From: Bradyrhizobium sp. CCGUVB4N
GTDB taxonomy: Bacteria > Pseudomonadota > Alphaproteobacteria > Rhizobiales > Xanthobacteraceae
Assembly (NCBI RefSeq): GCF_024199945.1
Contig: NZ_JANADP010000001.1
Location: 8,370,001-8,434,000 of the forward strand
Length of the DNA: 64,000 bases
Reading direction: 5' to 3'
Positions 25,690-34,882 of the stretch are shown one piece after another. The notes under the pieces are model-generated. The model made no database searches, had not been told where the DNA came from, and saw only the letters and a list, made by a program, of their open reading frames with translations. The translations under genes and the position numbers were made by a program. Each line of letters begins with the position of its first letter. The first letter of the stretch is position 1.

Positions 25690-26682
25690 ATGAGTGACCG
25701 GCCGACGATCCTCGTCACAGGAGGCGCGGGCTATATTGGCTCACATGCCTGCCGCGCCCTTGCCGCTGCCGGCTATCGGCCCGTCGTGTATGACAATCTC
25801 ACCACAGGTCATCGCAGCTTCGTGGCCGGAGAGCTGGTGACCGGCGATCTGCTCGATGGCGCGACGCTGGCGCGCGCCTTTGCCGACCACAAGGTCACGG
25901 CGGTGATGCATTTCGCGGCGGCGAGCCTGGTCGGCGAGTCCATGACCGACCCGCAGAAATACTACATCAACAACGTCCAGGGCACGTTGTCGCTGCTCCA
26001 GGCGATGCGCAACGCCGGCTGCCACCGCATCGTGTTCTCCTCGACCGGCGCGGTCTATGGCAACGCCGATTCCAAGGAATTGCCGGAGGACTTTCCCTGT
26101 GCGCCGATCAACCCCTACGGCGCATCGAAGTGGATGATCGAGCGCATGCTCGCCGACTACCGCGCCGCTTACGGCTTCGGCGCGTTCTGCCTGCGCTATT
26201 TCAACGCCAGCGGCGCCGATCCGGCCGGCGGCATCGGCGAACTGCGTGACAATGAGACGCATCTCATCCCGCGCGCCATGATGGCGTTGCAGGGGCATGT
26301 CGACTTCGCCGTGTTCGGCGACGATTACGATACGCCCGACGGCACCGCGATCCGCGACTACATCCACGTCACCGATCTCGCTGCCGCGCATGTTGCGGCG
26401 TTGAAGCTGCTGGAAACCGGACATGCCGGCGGCAGCTTCAATCTCGGCACCGGCTCGGGCTTCTCGGTGCGCGAGATCCTCACTGCCATCAAGCAGGAGA
26501 CCGGGCGCGAGGTGCCGCACACCGTCAAGCCACGCCGCGCCGGCGATCCCACCTATCTCGTCGCCGACCCCTCGGCCGCGAGAAAGGTGCTGGACTTCGT
26601 GCCGCGTCATTCCGACCTGTCGACCGTGATCCGCACCGCCTGGACCTGGCACCAGACGGCGCATCCGCTCAAGGGCCGTTAA
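25690..26682 (+). CDS. galE: UDP-glucose 4-epimerase
   Basis: The 330-residue extended SDR begins TILVTGGAGYIGSHACRALA (NAD binding). Catalytic residues are seen in SSTGAVYG (Ser/Thr region) and YGASKWMIERML (Tyr-x3-Lys), and the family signature LRYFNASGADPAGGIGE and GDDYDTPDGTAIRDYIHV follow. It interconverts UDP-glucose and UDP-galactose to supply the exopolysaccharide. It lies 14 bp after the GT26 gene and closes the plus-strand operon; an 11-bp inverted repeat begins inside its last codons. Confidence 0.94.
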   Translation: MSDRPTILVTGGAGYIGSHACRALAAAGYRPVVYDNLTTGHRSFVAGELVTGDLLDGATLARAFADHKVTAVMHFAAASLVGESMTDPQKYYINNVQGTLSLLQAMRNAGCHRIVFSSTGAVYGNADSKELPEDFPCAPINPYGASKWMIERMLADYRAAYGFGAFCLRYFNASGADPAGGIGELRDNETHLIPRAMMALQGHVDFAVFGDDYDTPDGTAIRDYIHVTDLAAAHVAALKLLETGHAGGSFNLGTGSGFSVREILTAIKQETGREVPHTVKPRRAGDPTYLVADPSAARKVLDFVPRHSDLSTVIRTAWTWHQTAHPLKGR

Positions 26683-26725
26683 GCAACCGTAACACCCGTA
26701 TCTTGCCGGCCGCACCCTTGAGCGG
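26665..26725 (+). terminator. Long-loop stem at the 3' end of galE
   Basis: CCGCTCAAGGG (26665-26675), inside the last galE codons, is the exact reverse complement of CCCTTGAGCGG (26715-26725). The loop is 39 bases and no T-run follows. It may mark the end of the polysaccharide operon or act as an mRNA end-protecting stem. Confidence 0.4.
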
Positions 26726-26911
26726 CTAGAATGGCCACTCGCTGCCGCCGTGGACGCTTTGCCGACGGCCGCACTTTTGGGCATGGCCGACGATGATGTC
26801 GGCGTGCATGGCTCCGCCAACTGCGCGAGCCGATTTTTTCCAAACGTCAAGGCCACGATCAGATCCGCGTGCCGGCCTGCGATCAGACGCGGATTCAAGG
26901 AGTACCTGCGT

Positions 26912-27253
26912 ATGCATCAGGCTGCACGCCTGGAGTTCGAGCGCGTGATGGATGAGTTCGTTCGCTGGCATGTCGTGCCCGAGGGCGAACGCTCCCCCGC
27001 GCCCGCCTGGTGGTGGGGGCCCGCCATGGCGGTGGTCGACGACCACGAGCCGTTGAGCGAGACATGGCGCAGCGCGCTGGGCCTGGGTGAAGGCGCTAGC
27101 TTCGCCGACGGCGCGGGCAGGATCGTCTCACTGTTCGTCGAACAGACGTCGCTGACGGGACCTCAGGATTTTCCGAGCAAGGCGGAGGCCGCCGATCACG
27201 ACATCCGTGAATTGCAGCCGCTGCCGTCAGACGACAGCGCGTTTCAGCCTTAG
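26912..27253 (+). CDS. Hypothetical 113-residue protein
   Basis: The ATG at 26912 follows AAGGAG at a spacing of nine, so it is the likely start. The acidic protein (MHQAARLEFERVMDEFVRW...) has a WWWGPAMAVV patch and no signal or membrane segment. I do not recognise its family. Its C-terminus overlaps the end of the five-GAF gene by 27 bp on the other strand. Between galE and this gene (26683-26911) I see nothing but the stem-loop arm. Confidence 0.55.
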   Translation: MHQAARLEFERVMDEFVRWHVVPEGERSPAPAWWWGPAMAVVDDHEPLSETWRSALGLGEGASFADGAGRIVSLFVEQTSLTGPQDFPSKAEAADHDIRELQPLPSDDSAFQP

Positions 27254-30200
27254 CGCCGCAGCTTCGGTCACGGCCGGATCCGTCTCCGGCTGGAGCGGCG
27301 GCGCGACGGCCAGCTCCACCGGCCGCAGCAATTCGGCCATCTGCTTCGCGGGCAGCGGCTTCGCGATCAGGAAGCCCTGCATCTCGTCGCAGCCATGGGT
27401 GCGCAGGAAGGCCTCCTGCTCGGCGTTCTCGACGCCCTCGGCGACCACGGTCATGCCGAGCGCCTTGCCCATGCTGATGATCGCCTGTGCGATCGCCTGG
27501 TCTTCCGAATCCTGCGGCAAGTCACGCACGAAGGAGCGGTCGATCTTGATGGTGTCGATCGGGAAGTGCTTCATCAGCGACATCGACGAATAGCCGGTGC
27601 CGAAATCGTCGATGGCGAGCCGGATACCGCGGCTCTGAATGGCGTCGAGCACCTTCAGCGCACGACCGACGTTGCGCATCATCATGCTCTCGGTGACCTC
27701 GAGCTGGAGCAGCACCGGCGACATGCCGGAGGCCGCCAGAGCCTCGTCGACGTCCTGCAGCAGATGTTCGTCGGCAAACTGCCGCGGCGACAGGTTGACC
27801 GCCATCGACAGCGGCAGCAGGCCGCGGCGCTGCCACGCCATGGCCTGCGCGCAGGCCTCGTTCAACACCCAGCGGCCGATCGGCACGATCAGGCCGGTCT
27901 CCTCCGCAAGCGGAATGAACTGGGCCGGCGAGACGTTGCCGAGATCGGGATGGTTCCAGCGCAACAGCGCTTCCACGCCGGTGATCTGGCCGGTCTCCAT
28001 GTCGACCTTGGGCTGGTAGTTCAGCGAGAACTGCTCGCGCTCCAGCGCCCGGCGCAGCGCGCTTTCGAGCGACAGCCGTTCGATCGACTGCGTCTTCACT
28101 TCCTTGGAGAAGAAGCGATAGCCGTTCTTGCCGTCTTCCTTGGCGAGATACATCGCCATGTCGGCGTTCTTGGTCAGCGTCTGCGCGTCGGCGCCGTTGG
28201 CCGGATACATCGCGATGCCGATCGAGGCCGTGGTGTGGCATTCATGGCCGGCGAGCTCCATGGGCTCGGCGAGCGCCGTCAACAGACCGGTGGCAATGTG
28301 CTGGACGTCGTCGATCTCGCCGCACTGATCGAGGATCACCACGAACTCGTCGCCGCCGAGACGCGCCACGACGTCGCTTACCCGCAGCGCGCCGCGCAAA
28401 CGGTTCGCCACCTCGAGCAGGAGCAAATCGCCGGCCTCATGGCCCAGCGAATCGTTGATGACCTTGAAGCGGTCGAGGTCGATGAACAGCACCGCGAAAC
28501 GGTGATCGTGGCGTTGCGCCGCGTCGATCGCCTCGCGCAGCAGCCCGTTGAAAGTCTCGCGGTTCGGCAGGTCGGTCAGGCTGTCATGCGAGGCGAGATA
28601 TTCGATGCGCTCGTCCGCCTCGTTCTTCTCGTCGGCGCGATCGAAATTCTCCATCGCAAAGGAGACGTTGTCGGCAAGACGCTGCAACAGCTCAACGAAT
28701 TCGGTGGTGAAGGTTTCCTGCTCGATCGACATGTAGATCATGACGCCGACAGGCCTGTCGTGGGTGATCAGCGGGAACGCGGCGCCGGAGCGCGCGCCGT
28801 CGCCCTGCAGCACGGCATGGAAGGCGCTGACACGGTTGTCGTTGACATAGTCGTTGCTGACACAGGGCTGCCGTGTGCGGAACGCCGTGCCGCTCATGCC
28901 GCGCCCCTCGGGCCGGTCGGCATCGATGGAAAGACGAACGTTCCGCGTGGTCTCGGCCGACGGCCCCGCGGCCGCGACGATCGCCAGCCGGTCGCTGTCG
29001 GCCTGGGCGAGCGCAATGGTCGTCGAGGTGAATTTGCCGCCGGTCGACGCGGCCTGACACACGAGCTCGAACAACTCGGTGCGCGACTTGGCGCGCACGA
29101 TCGCCTCGTTGGTGGCGCTCAGCGCCGCGAACATGCGGGTCAGGCGCTCCTTTTGCGCCTCGGTGCGGGCCTTTTCCACGGCGCGATCGAAATTGTCGAG
29201 GGCGAAGGAGACGTTTTCGGCGAGGCGTCCGAGCAGCTCGACTAGATCAGGCGTGAACGTATTCTCCTCCGGTGCGAGGAAAAGCAGGATACCGATCGGC
29301 TCCTGGCCCACGCGCAGAAGCGGGAAACTCGCCGCCGCACGCGTTCCATCCTCGGTCGCCTTGGAGCGCCAATATGCCGATCGCGGGTCGTTCATGTAGT
29401 CGTTCATGACGCAGGGACGGCGGGTGCGCAGCGACGTGCCGATGATCCCCTGTCCCTCCGGATGGTCAGCAGAGACAACGGCGGTGCGCCCGATCATCCG
29501 ATCCTGGAGGCGCCCCTTCACCGCAACGACGCGAATAAGCTCGCACTTCTCGTCAAGGATGCCAATCGTGGCCGATTCGAACACATCGCCCAACACCGCC
29601 GCCTGGCACGCGACCTCGAACAGTTCCTCGCGCGACTTGGCACGCATGATGGCTTCATTGGTCGCGCTCAGCGCCTCGAACATGCTGCTCAGCCGGCCGC
29701 GCTGCTTATCGGCCCGCGCCTTCTCTTCCGCACGATCGAAGTTTTCCAGCGCGAAGGCGACGTTGGCCTGCAATCGCTGGAGCAATTCGACGAACTCGGG
29801 AGTGAATGTGTCGCGCTCGACGGCATTGAAGAGGAAGACACCATCGATCCGGCTGCCGTTGAACAACGGCAAGGCGGCTGAAGAATGTATACCGGCGCGG
29901 CGCGCGCTATCGTGCCATGGCTTGATGCGCTCGTCGGCCAGGATGTCGTTGCTGATATAGGTCTGGCAGGTCCGGAAGGCGGTTCCGGTCAGCCCTCGTC
30001 CCTCCGGCACTGCATCAGTGAGGGCGAAAGTGTAGTTGCGCAAGTCTTCCGCATGCGGCCCATAGCTCGACACGACACGGAGCAACTCGGCTTCACGATC
30101 GGCCAGGAAGATTGTGCTCGACGCGAATTTTGCACCTTGTACCGTCGCCTTGCAGACCAGATCGAACAGTTCGGCGCGCGATCGCGCGCGCAGAATCGCT

Positions 30201-31342
30201 TCATTAGTGGCGCTGAGCGCCGCATACATGCGGGCGAGGCGCTCCTCCTCGGCCGCGATCCGTGTCTTCTCGGCTTCGCGGCCGAAGTTGTCGAGGGCAA
30301 AGCAGACGTTCTCGGCGATGCGCAGCATGAGCGCGACGACCTCCTCGTCCTTGGCCCAGGACTGGCTGAGGAAGGACAGGATCACGCCGATGCTTTGGCC
30401 ATGCTTGATCAAGGGCGCCGCGACAACTGCGGCGACGCCGGTGTTGACGTTGGCCCGCTCCCACGGCGTCCCCCTGGTGCGACGCGCGAGATCGCGCTCG
30501 ACGATGGGTTTTTGCGAGCGAAACACCTCGCCGGAAATGCCGCGGCCGTAGGGATTTTCGGGATCGACCGAATAGCTCGCCTGGGCGACGATCTCCACGT
30601 TCTCGCCGGTACCGGCAACAGGCTTGAGCCAATGCGAATCCTGCTCCTTGAGCAGGACAAAGGTCGCCAGCGACTTGCCGCCATGCACCGACGCGTCACA
30701 GACGAGCTGGTACAGCTCCTGCTCGGTTTCGGCGCGCAGGATGGCTTCGTTGGTCGCGCTAAGGGCGCCGAACATGCGGTTGAGCCGCCGCGTCGCCCGC
30801 TCGCTGGTCTGCCGCGCGGTCTCGCGCGAAAAATTCTCCAGCGCATAGGAAATGTTGGCCGACATGCGCTCGAACAGCGACACCATCTGCTCGCTCAGCG
30901 AGCCGGCCTCGCTGCGGGTCACGAACAGCACACCGACGCTCTTGCCGTTGCACAGCAGCGGCAGCGCCGCCGCGGCGCCGATATTCGCCCTGGCCGCGCC
31001 TTCACGCCATGCCAGCGAGCGCGGATCGTTCAGATAGTCGTTGCTGATGCAGAGCTTCTGGCTGCGAAACGCCTCGCCGCCGACACCCGACCCCTCGGGC
31101 GCGCCGGCTTCGGTGGTGATTTTGATCGCGCGCAGACGCGCCACGTCGTCACCGCGCCCTGCGGCAAAGCGCAAGTGCTGGCCATCCGGCTCCACCAGGA
31201 ACACGGCAACGGCCATGAAGTCCCCGCTCGAAAACCCGGCGTCGCAGACCATCTGGTACAGCTCGTCCGGCGATTTCGCGTAGAGGATCGCTTCATTGAT
31301 GGCGCTCAACGCCGCAAAGGTGCGCGCGAGTGTCGACGGCAC
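27227..31342 (-). CDS. Five-GAF, GGDEF and EAL multidomain c-di-GMP protein
   Basis: The 1371-residue protein starts at a GTG at 31342 with GGGAG eight bases upstream. Five tandem GAF domains begin near residues 5, 188, 368, 551 and 734, each opening with a version of MFAALSATNEAILRAKS, so the module repeats every 180-183 residues. A diguanylate cyclase domain follows (about 912-1080) with GGDEF at 996-1000 and a product-inhibition-type RVSD five residues upstream. The EAL domain (about 1090-1350) has intact GVEALLRWNHP at 1122 onward. Both catalytic signatures look complete, so it could make and degrade c-di-GMP in response to bound ligands. There is no membrane segment. It stands alone. Confidence 0.9.
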   Translation of the reverse strand: MPSTLARTFAALSAINEAILYAKSPDELYQMVCDAGFSSGDFMAVAVFLVEPDGQHLRFAAGRGDDVARLRAIKITTEAGAPEGSGVGGEAFRSQKLCISNDYLNDPRSLAWREGAARANIGAAAALPLLCNGKSVGVLFVTRSEAGSLSEQMVSLFERMSANISYALENFSRETARQTSERATRRLNRMFGALSATNEAILRAETEQELYQLVCDASVHGGKSLATFVLLKEQDSHWLKPVAGTGENVEIVAQASYSVDPENPYGRGISGEVFRSQKPIVERDLARRTRGTPWERANVNTGVAAVVAAPLIKHGQSIGVILSFLSQSWAKDEEVVALMLRIAENVCFALDNFGREAEKTRIAAEEERLARMYAALSATNEAILRARSRAELFDLVCKATVQGAKFASSTIFLADREAELLRVVSSYGPHAEDLRNYTFALTDAVPEGRGLTGTAFRTCQTYISNDILADERIKPWHDSARRAGIHSSAALPLFNGSRIDGVFLFNAVERDTFTPEFVELLQRLQANVAFALENFDRAEEKARADKQRGRLSSMFEALSATNEAIMRAKSREELFEVACQAAVLGDVFESATIGILDEKCELIRVVAVKGRLQDRMIGRTAVVSADHPEGQGIIGTSLRTRRPCVMNDYMNDPRSAYWRSKATEDGTRAAASFPLLRVGQEPIGILLFLAPEENTFTPDLVELLGRLAENVSFALDNFDRAVEKARTEAQKERLTRMFAALSATNEAIVRAKSRTELFELVCQAASTGGKFTSTTIALAQADSDRLAIVAAAGPSAETTRNVRLSIDADRPEGRGMSGTAFRTRQPCVSNDYVNDNRVSAFHAVLQGDGARSGAAFPLITHDRPVGVMIYMSIEQETFTTEFVELLQRLADNVSFAMENFDRADEKNEADERIEYLASHDSLTDLPNRETFNGLLREAIDAAQRHDHRFAVLFIDLDRFKVINDSLGHEAGDLLLLEVANRLRGALRVSDVVARLGGDEFVVILDQCGEIDDVQHIATGLLTALAEPMELAGHECHTTASIGIAMYPANGADAQTLTKNADMAMYLAKEDGKNGYRFFSKEVKTQSIERLSLESALRRALEREQFSLNYQPKVDMETGQITGVEALLRWNHPDLGNVSPAQFIPLAEETGLIVPIGRWVLNEACAQAMAWQRRGLLPLSMAVNLSPRQFADEHLLQDVDEALAASGMSPVLLQLEVTESMMMRNVGRALKVLDAIQSRGIRLAIDDFGTGYSSMSLMKHFPIDTIKIDRSFVRDLPQDSEDQAIAQAIISMGKALGMTVVAEGVENAEQEAFLRTHGCDEMQGFLIAKPLPAKQMAELLRPVELAVAPPLQPETDPAVTEAAALRLKRAVV

Positions 31343-31639
31343 GATCTTAACTCCCGGGCATTTCTGCCTATTTCTCCCGGGTGGGTTATGACCGGGGATC
31401 GCCTAAGTGGTCGTTATTGCAGCAGGGAAACCACCAATCAGAGTGAACGAGCAGCGAATGACCGGCAAGAAATGTCCGGGAATACCGCCGCGCGGGAGGA
31501 ATCTTCGACGAAAGGCGCGTTCTCTTTACGAATTTGCAGCCCTGTATTGGTTTACGGGAGATTGATATCGCAGCTCCGCTTTGAGACGATGGCGTCCAAC
31601 AAGCAGGTCCGTTAAGGGCACCAAAGCCGAGGGAACGCC
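31343..31639. other. 297-bp divergent intergenic region
   Basis: No coding character. It separates the five-GAF gene from the Ldh-family gene and should contain both promoters. It has CCCGGG twice, at 31353 and 31376, 23 bp apart, but no repeat I would call a regulatory site. Confidence 0.5.
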
Positions 31640-32692
31640 ATGCCCGTCGTCAAGGCCGACCGCCTCACGCGCGTCAGCGCTGCGCTGCTCCATGCCGCCG
31701 GAGCCTCCGAGGAAGAAGCCGACGCCGTCGCCGTCGGCTGCGTCAACGCCAACCTCGCCGGCCATGACTCGCACGGCGTGATCGCGGTTCCGACCTATAT
31801 CGATCGCATCAAGGCCGGACACATCGTGCCCGGCGCCAAATGGACCATCGTCCAGGAATCGCCCACCACGACCGTGATCGACGGCCATTGGGGCTTCGGT
31901 TTCCACGTCAACGCCAAGGCGATGGCGCTGACGATCGAAAAGGCGAAGACGGCGAACGTCGCCGCCTGCACCGTGTTCCGGCAGAGCCATGTCGGTCGCC
32001 TCGCCGCCTATCCGCTGATGGCGATGCGCGAAGGCATGATCGGGATTGCCACCGCCGATTCCGGCCGCTCGCCAAAACACGTCGCGCCGTTCGGCGGCAA
32101 GGAGGCGCGGCTCGGCACCAACCCGATCTCGATCGCCGTACCGTCCGATCTCGAGGCGCCGTTCTACCTGGACATGGCGACATCAGCCGTTGCCGCCGGC
32201 AAGATCCAGCTCGCGGTCGCGCGCGGCGAGGAGATCCCGACGGGGTGGATCATCGATGCCGAGGGACGGCACACCACCGATCCCACCCAATACCGCAAGG
32301 GCGGCGCGCTGCTGCCGCTCGGCGGCACCGAAGGTTACAAAGGCAGCGGTCTCGCGGCCATGGTCGAGGTGTTGTGCGGCCTGCTCACCGGATTGGGATT
32401 CGGCGTCGAGCCGACCGGGCGGCACAATGACGGGTGCTTCATGGCGGTGTTCAACGTCGCTGCGTTCCGGCCGCTGAAGGAGTTCAAGCGCGAGGTCGCC
32501 GAGTTCGCGCGCTATTTGAAATCGACGCCGCCGTCCGAGGGTAGCCGAGGCGTCTACTATCCCGGCGAGATCGAAGGCGTGCGCGAGCAGCAGCGTTTGC
32601 GTGACGGCATCGAGGTCGAGGACGCGACCTGGGAGAAGCTGCGCGCGCTGGCGCGCGACTACAGGCTCGACACTGTCCTCGATCTGGCCTGA
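31640..32692 (+). CDS. Ldh/MDH-family NAD(P)-dependent dehydrogenase (YlbC type)
   Basis: The 350-residue protein (ATG after GAGGGAACGCC) belongs to the malate/L-lactate/ureidoglycolate dehydrogenase family (ComC/YlbC), which has a non-Rossmann fold. Marks are GHDSHGVIAVPTYIDRI (catalytic His), VFRQSHVGRLAAYPLMA, PFGGKEARLGTNPISIAVP and PLGGTEGYKGSGLAAMVE. Substrate unknown; family members reduce or oxidise 2-oxo and 2-hydroxy acids. It begins a cassette with a flavin monooxygenase and an FAH-family hydrolase, suggesting breakdown of a heterocyclic or xenobiotic compound. Confidence 0.88.
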   Translation: MPVVKADRLTRVSAALLHAAGASEEEADAVAVGCVNANLAGHDSHGVIAVPTYIDRIKAGHIVPGAKWTIVQESPTTTVIDGHWGFGFHVNAKAMALTIEKAKTANVAACTVFRQSHVGRLAAYPLMAMREGMIGIATADSGRSPKHVAPFGGKEARLGTNPISIAVPSDLEAPFYLDMATSAVAAGKIQLAVARGEEIPTGWIIDAEGRHTTDPTQYRKGGALLPLGGTEGYKGSGLAAMVEVLCGLLTGLGFGVEPTGRHNDGCFMAVFNVAAFRPLKEFKREVAEFARYLKSTPPSEGSRGVYYPGEIEGVREQQRLRDGIEVEDATWEKLRALARDYRLDTVLDLA

Positions 32693-32713
32693 GGCAATCC
32701 GGAGAACAGCAGC

Positions 32714-34081
32714 ATGAATCGGCAGATGGTCCTGGTCGGCTTCCTTCAGGCGCAGAATTGCACGAACCTGCCGAGCTCGTGGCGGCATCCGGAGTCGCGC
32801 AGCGATTCGATGTCGGCGGACTATTACCAGGAGATCGCGCGGATTCTCGAAGCCGGAAAATTCCACATGGCATTCTTCGACGATCGCCTGGCGATGCCGG
32901 ACCGCTACGGCAACGACCACGCCCACACCGTCGAATACGGCATCCGCTGCGTGAAGATGGATCCGCTGATCGTGCTGACGACGATGGGCATGGTCACCGA
33001 CAAGCTCGGGCTGGGCGCGACTTGCTCGACCACCTATTACGAGCCCTTCGACGTCGCACGTCGCTTTGCCACGCTCGACCTGATGTCGGGCGGCCGCGCC
33101 GGCTGGAACGTCGTGACCTCGCTCAATGACGGTGAAGCGCTGAACATGGGGCGCGACTTCCATCCCGAACATGACTCGCGCTACGACAAGGCCGACGAAT
33201 TCATGGAGGTCGTGCTCGGCCATTGGGACACCTGGGAAGACGGTGCGCTCATCATGGACAAGACGAGCGGCCGCTTCGCCGATCCGACCAAGGTGAAGCG
33301 GCTCGATCACAAGGGAGCGGCCTTCAAGTCGCGCGGGCCGTTCACCGTGCCGCGCTCGGACCAGGGTCACCCCGTGATCATCCAGGCCGGCGCATCCGGC
33401 CGCGGCCAGCGCTTTGCGGGGCGTTGGGGCGAGGTGATTTTTACGGCCGCACGCAATCTCCAGGGCGCCAAGGACGGCTACGCCGCCGTGCGTAACGAGG
33501 CCGCCAAAGCCGGCCGGGATCCGGAGCAGGTGTTCCTCTGCAATCTGACGACACCGGTCTGCGCCGCGACCAAGGCTGAAGCCGAAGACAAGATGGCGCT
33601 GATCAACAAGCTGCCGCTGGAGATCGACGCGCTGTCGCTGCTCGCCGAAGCGCTCAATTACGACTTCGCCTCCAAGGACCTCGACGCGCCGCTGACGACC
33701 GACGAGTTGAAGAGCATGCAGGGCATTCTGGGCATCCGCGACGGCGTGTTGAAGACATCAGGCAAGAGCAATCCGAGCGCGCGCGACTTCGTCACCTTCT
33801 CCGGCCGCGGCCAGGTGCATGACGCCATGGTCGGCGGCCCCAGGGAAATCGCGGACAAGCTGGAAGAAATGTTCGTCGAGCGCGGCTGCGACGGCTTTGT
33901 CATCGCCGCGACCTATGTGCCCGGCTCCTACGCGGACTTCGTGCAGCACATCGTGCCGGAATTGCAGCGGCGCGGCCTGTTCCAGAAGGATTATCGCGGC
34001 AAGACGTTGCGGGAGAATCTCGGGCTGAAGCGGCCGGCCGCCGGCGCCTGGAAAGTTCAGCCGCGCGACGCCGCGGAATAA
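32714..34081 (+). CDS. LLM-class FMNH2-dependent monooxygenase (NtaA/DmoA group)
   Basis: The 455-residue protein is of the bacterial luciferase-like NtaA/SnaA/DszA type. It has VLVGFLQAQNCTNLPSSW at the start, the FFDDRLAMPDRYG segment, GLGATCSTTYYEPFDVARRF, SGGRAGWNVVTSLNDGEALN and GHPVIIQAGASGRGQRFAG. Such enzymes take reduced FMN from a separate reductase and oxygenate aminocarboxylates, sulfides or hydroxamates; the substrate here is not known. No flavin reductase gene lies nearby. Gap to the upstream dehydrogenase is 21 bp and to the next gene 15 bp, so the three are one operon. Confidence 0.9.
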   Translation: MNRQMVLVGFLQAQNCTNLPSSWRHPESRSDSMSADYYQEIARILEAGKFHMAFFDDRLAMPDRYGNDHAHTVEYGIRCVKMDPLIVLTTMGMVTDKLGLGATCSTTYYEPFDVARRFATLDLMSGGRAGWNVVTSLNDGEALNMGRDFHPEHDSRYDKADEFMEVVLGHWDTWEDGALIMDKTSGRFADPTKVKRLDHKGAAFKSRGPFTVPRSDQGHPVIIQAGASGRGQRFAGRWGEVIFTAARNLQGAKDGYAAVRNEAAKAGRDPEQVFLCNLTTPVCAATKAEAEDKMALINKLPLEIDALSLLAEALNYDFASKDLDAPLTTDELKSMQGILGIRDGVLKTSGKSNPSARDFVTFSGRGQVHDAMVGGPREIADKLEEMFVERGCDGFVIAATYVPGSYADFVQHIVPELQRRGLFQKDYRGKTLRENLGLKRPAAGAWKVQPRDAAE

Positions 34082-34096
34082 CAACGAGGACACGAC

Positions 34097-34882
34097 ATGC
34101 GCTGGCTGAAATTCACCAGCTCCGGCAAAACCTCCTGGGGCCTGGTTGAGGGCGACCAGGTGATCGCGATCGACGGCGATCCGTTCGGTGAATGGCAACG
34201 CACGTCGCGCAAGCATCCGCTTTCGCACGTGAAGATCGAGCTGCCGCTGATCCCGCGCACCTTCTATTGCGTCGGCCTGAACTACCTGAAGCATCTCAAG
34301 GAAGCCGCCGACAAGGCCGGCACGGTACCGGCCGTCCCTGAACGGCCCGAAATCGGCTACCGCGCGCAGAACGCGCTGATTGCGCATGACGAGGACGTCG
34401 TGATCCCGCCCTTCGCGACGGAGAAGATCCATTACGAGGGCGAGCTCGCGGTCGTCATCGGCAAGAAGGTGAAGCATTTGACGGCCGATAACGCGATGGA
34501 CTGCGTGTTCGGCTACACCATCGGCAACGACGTCAGCGAACGCTCCTGGCAGAAGGCCGACCGCAGCCTGTGGCGCTCGAAGAACGCCGACACGTTCAAG
34601 CCGATGGGTCCGTGGATCGAGACCGAGGCCGATCTTGCGACGATGGAAACGATCGTTCGCGTCAACGGCCAAGAGACCAACCGCTTCCATACCAACGACA
34701 TGATCTTTGGCGTCGTGGCGTTCCTGGTCGAGCTGACGAAGTATTTTACGCTATGGCCGGGTGACGTGATCTGGATGGGCACGGATGGCGCTTCGCCTGA
34801 CATCAAGCACGGTGACGTCGTGGAGATCGACATCACCGGCGTCGGCACCTTGCGGAACAGGTTTGTGCGGGAGGGGCGGTGA
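34097..34882 (+). CDS. Fumarylacetoacetate hydrolase family protein
   Basis: The 261-residue protein shows the C-terminal FAH domain: FYCVGLNYLKHLKEAADKAG, the metal-binding glutamates in KIHYEGELAVVIGK, DCVFGYTIGNDVSERSWQKA and FTLWPGDVIWMGTDGASPD. FAH-family enzymes hydrolyse or decarboxylate acylpyruvates, often the last step in ring-cleavage pathways. It is the third gene of the cassette. Its stop directly abuts the stop of the converging LysR gene. Confidence 0.9.
   Translation: MRWLKFTSSGKTSWGLVEGDQVIAIDGDPFGEWQRTSRKHPLSHVKIELPLIPRTFYCVGLNYLKHLKEAADKAGTVPAVPERPEIGYRAQNALIAHDEDVVIPPFATEKIHYEGELAVVIGKKVKHLTADNAMDCVFGYTIGNDVSERSWQKADRSLWRSKNADTFKPMGPWIETEADLATMETIVRVNGQETNRFHTNDMIFGVVAFLVELTKYFTLWPGDVIWMGTDGASPDIKHGDVVEIDITGVGTLRNRFVREGR

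Noticed and set aside
27395..29245. 616-residue plus-strand frame opposite the GGDEF-EAL gene
   Set aside because: Antisense shadow of a conserved multidomain gene; no ribosome site and no recognisable domain.
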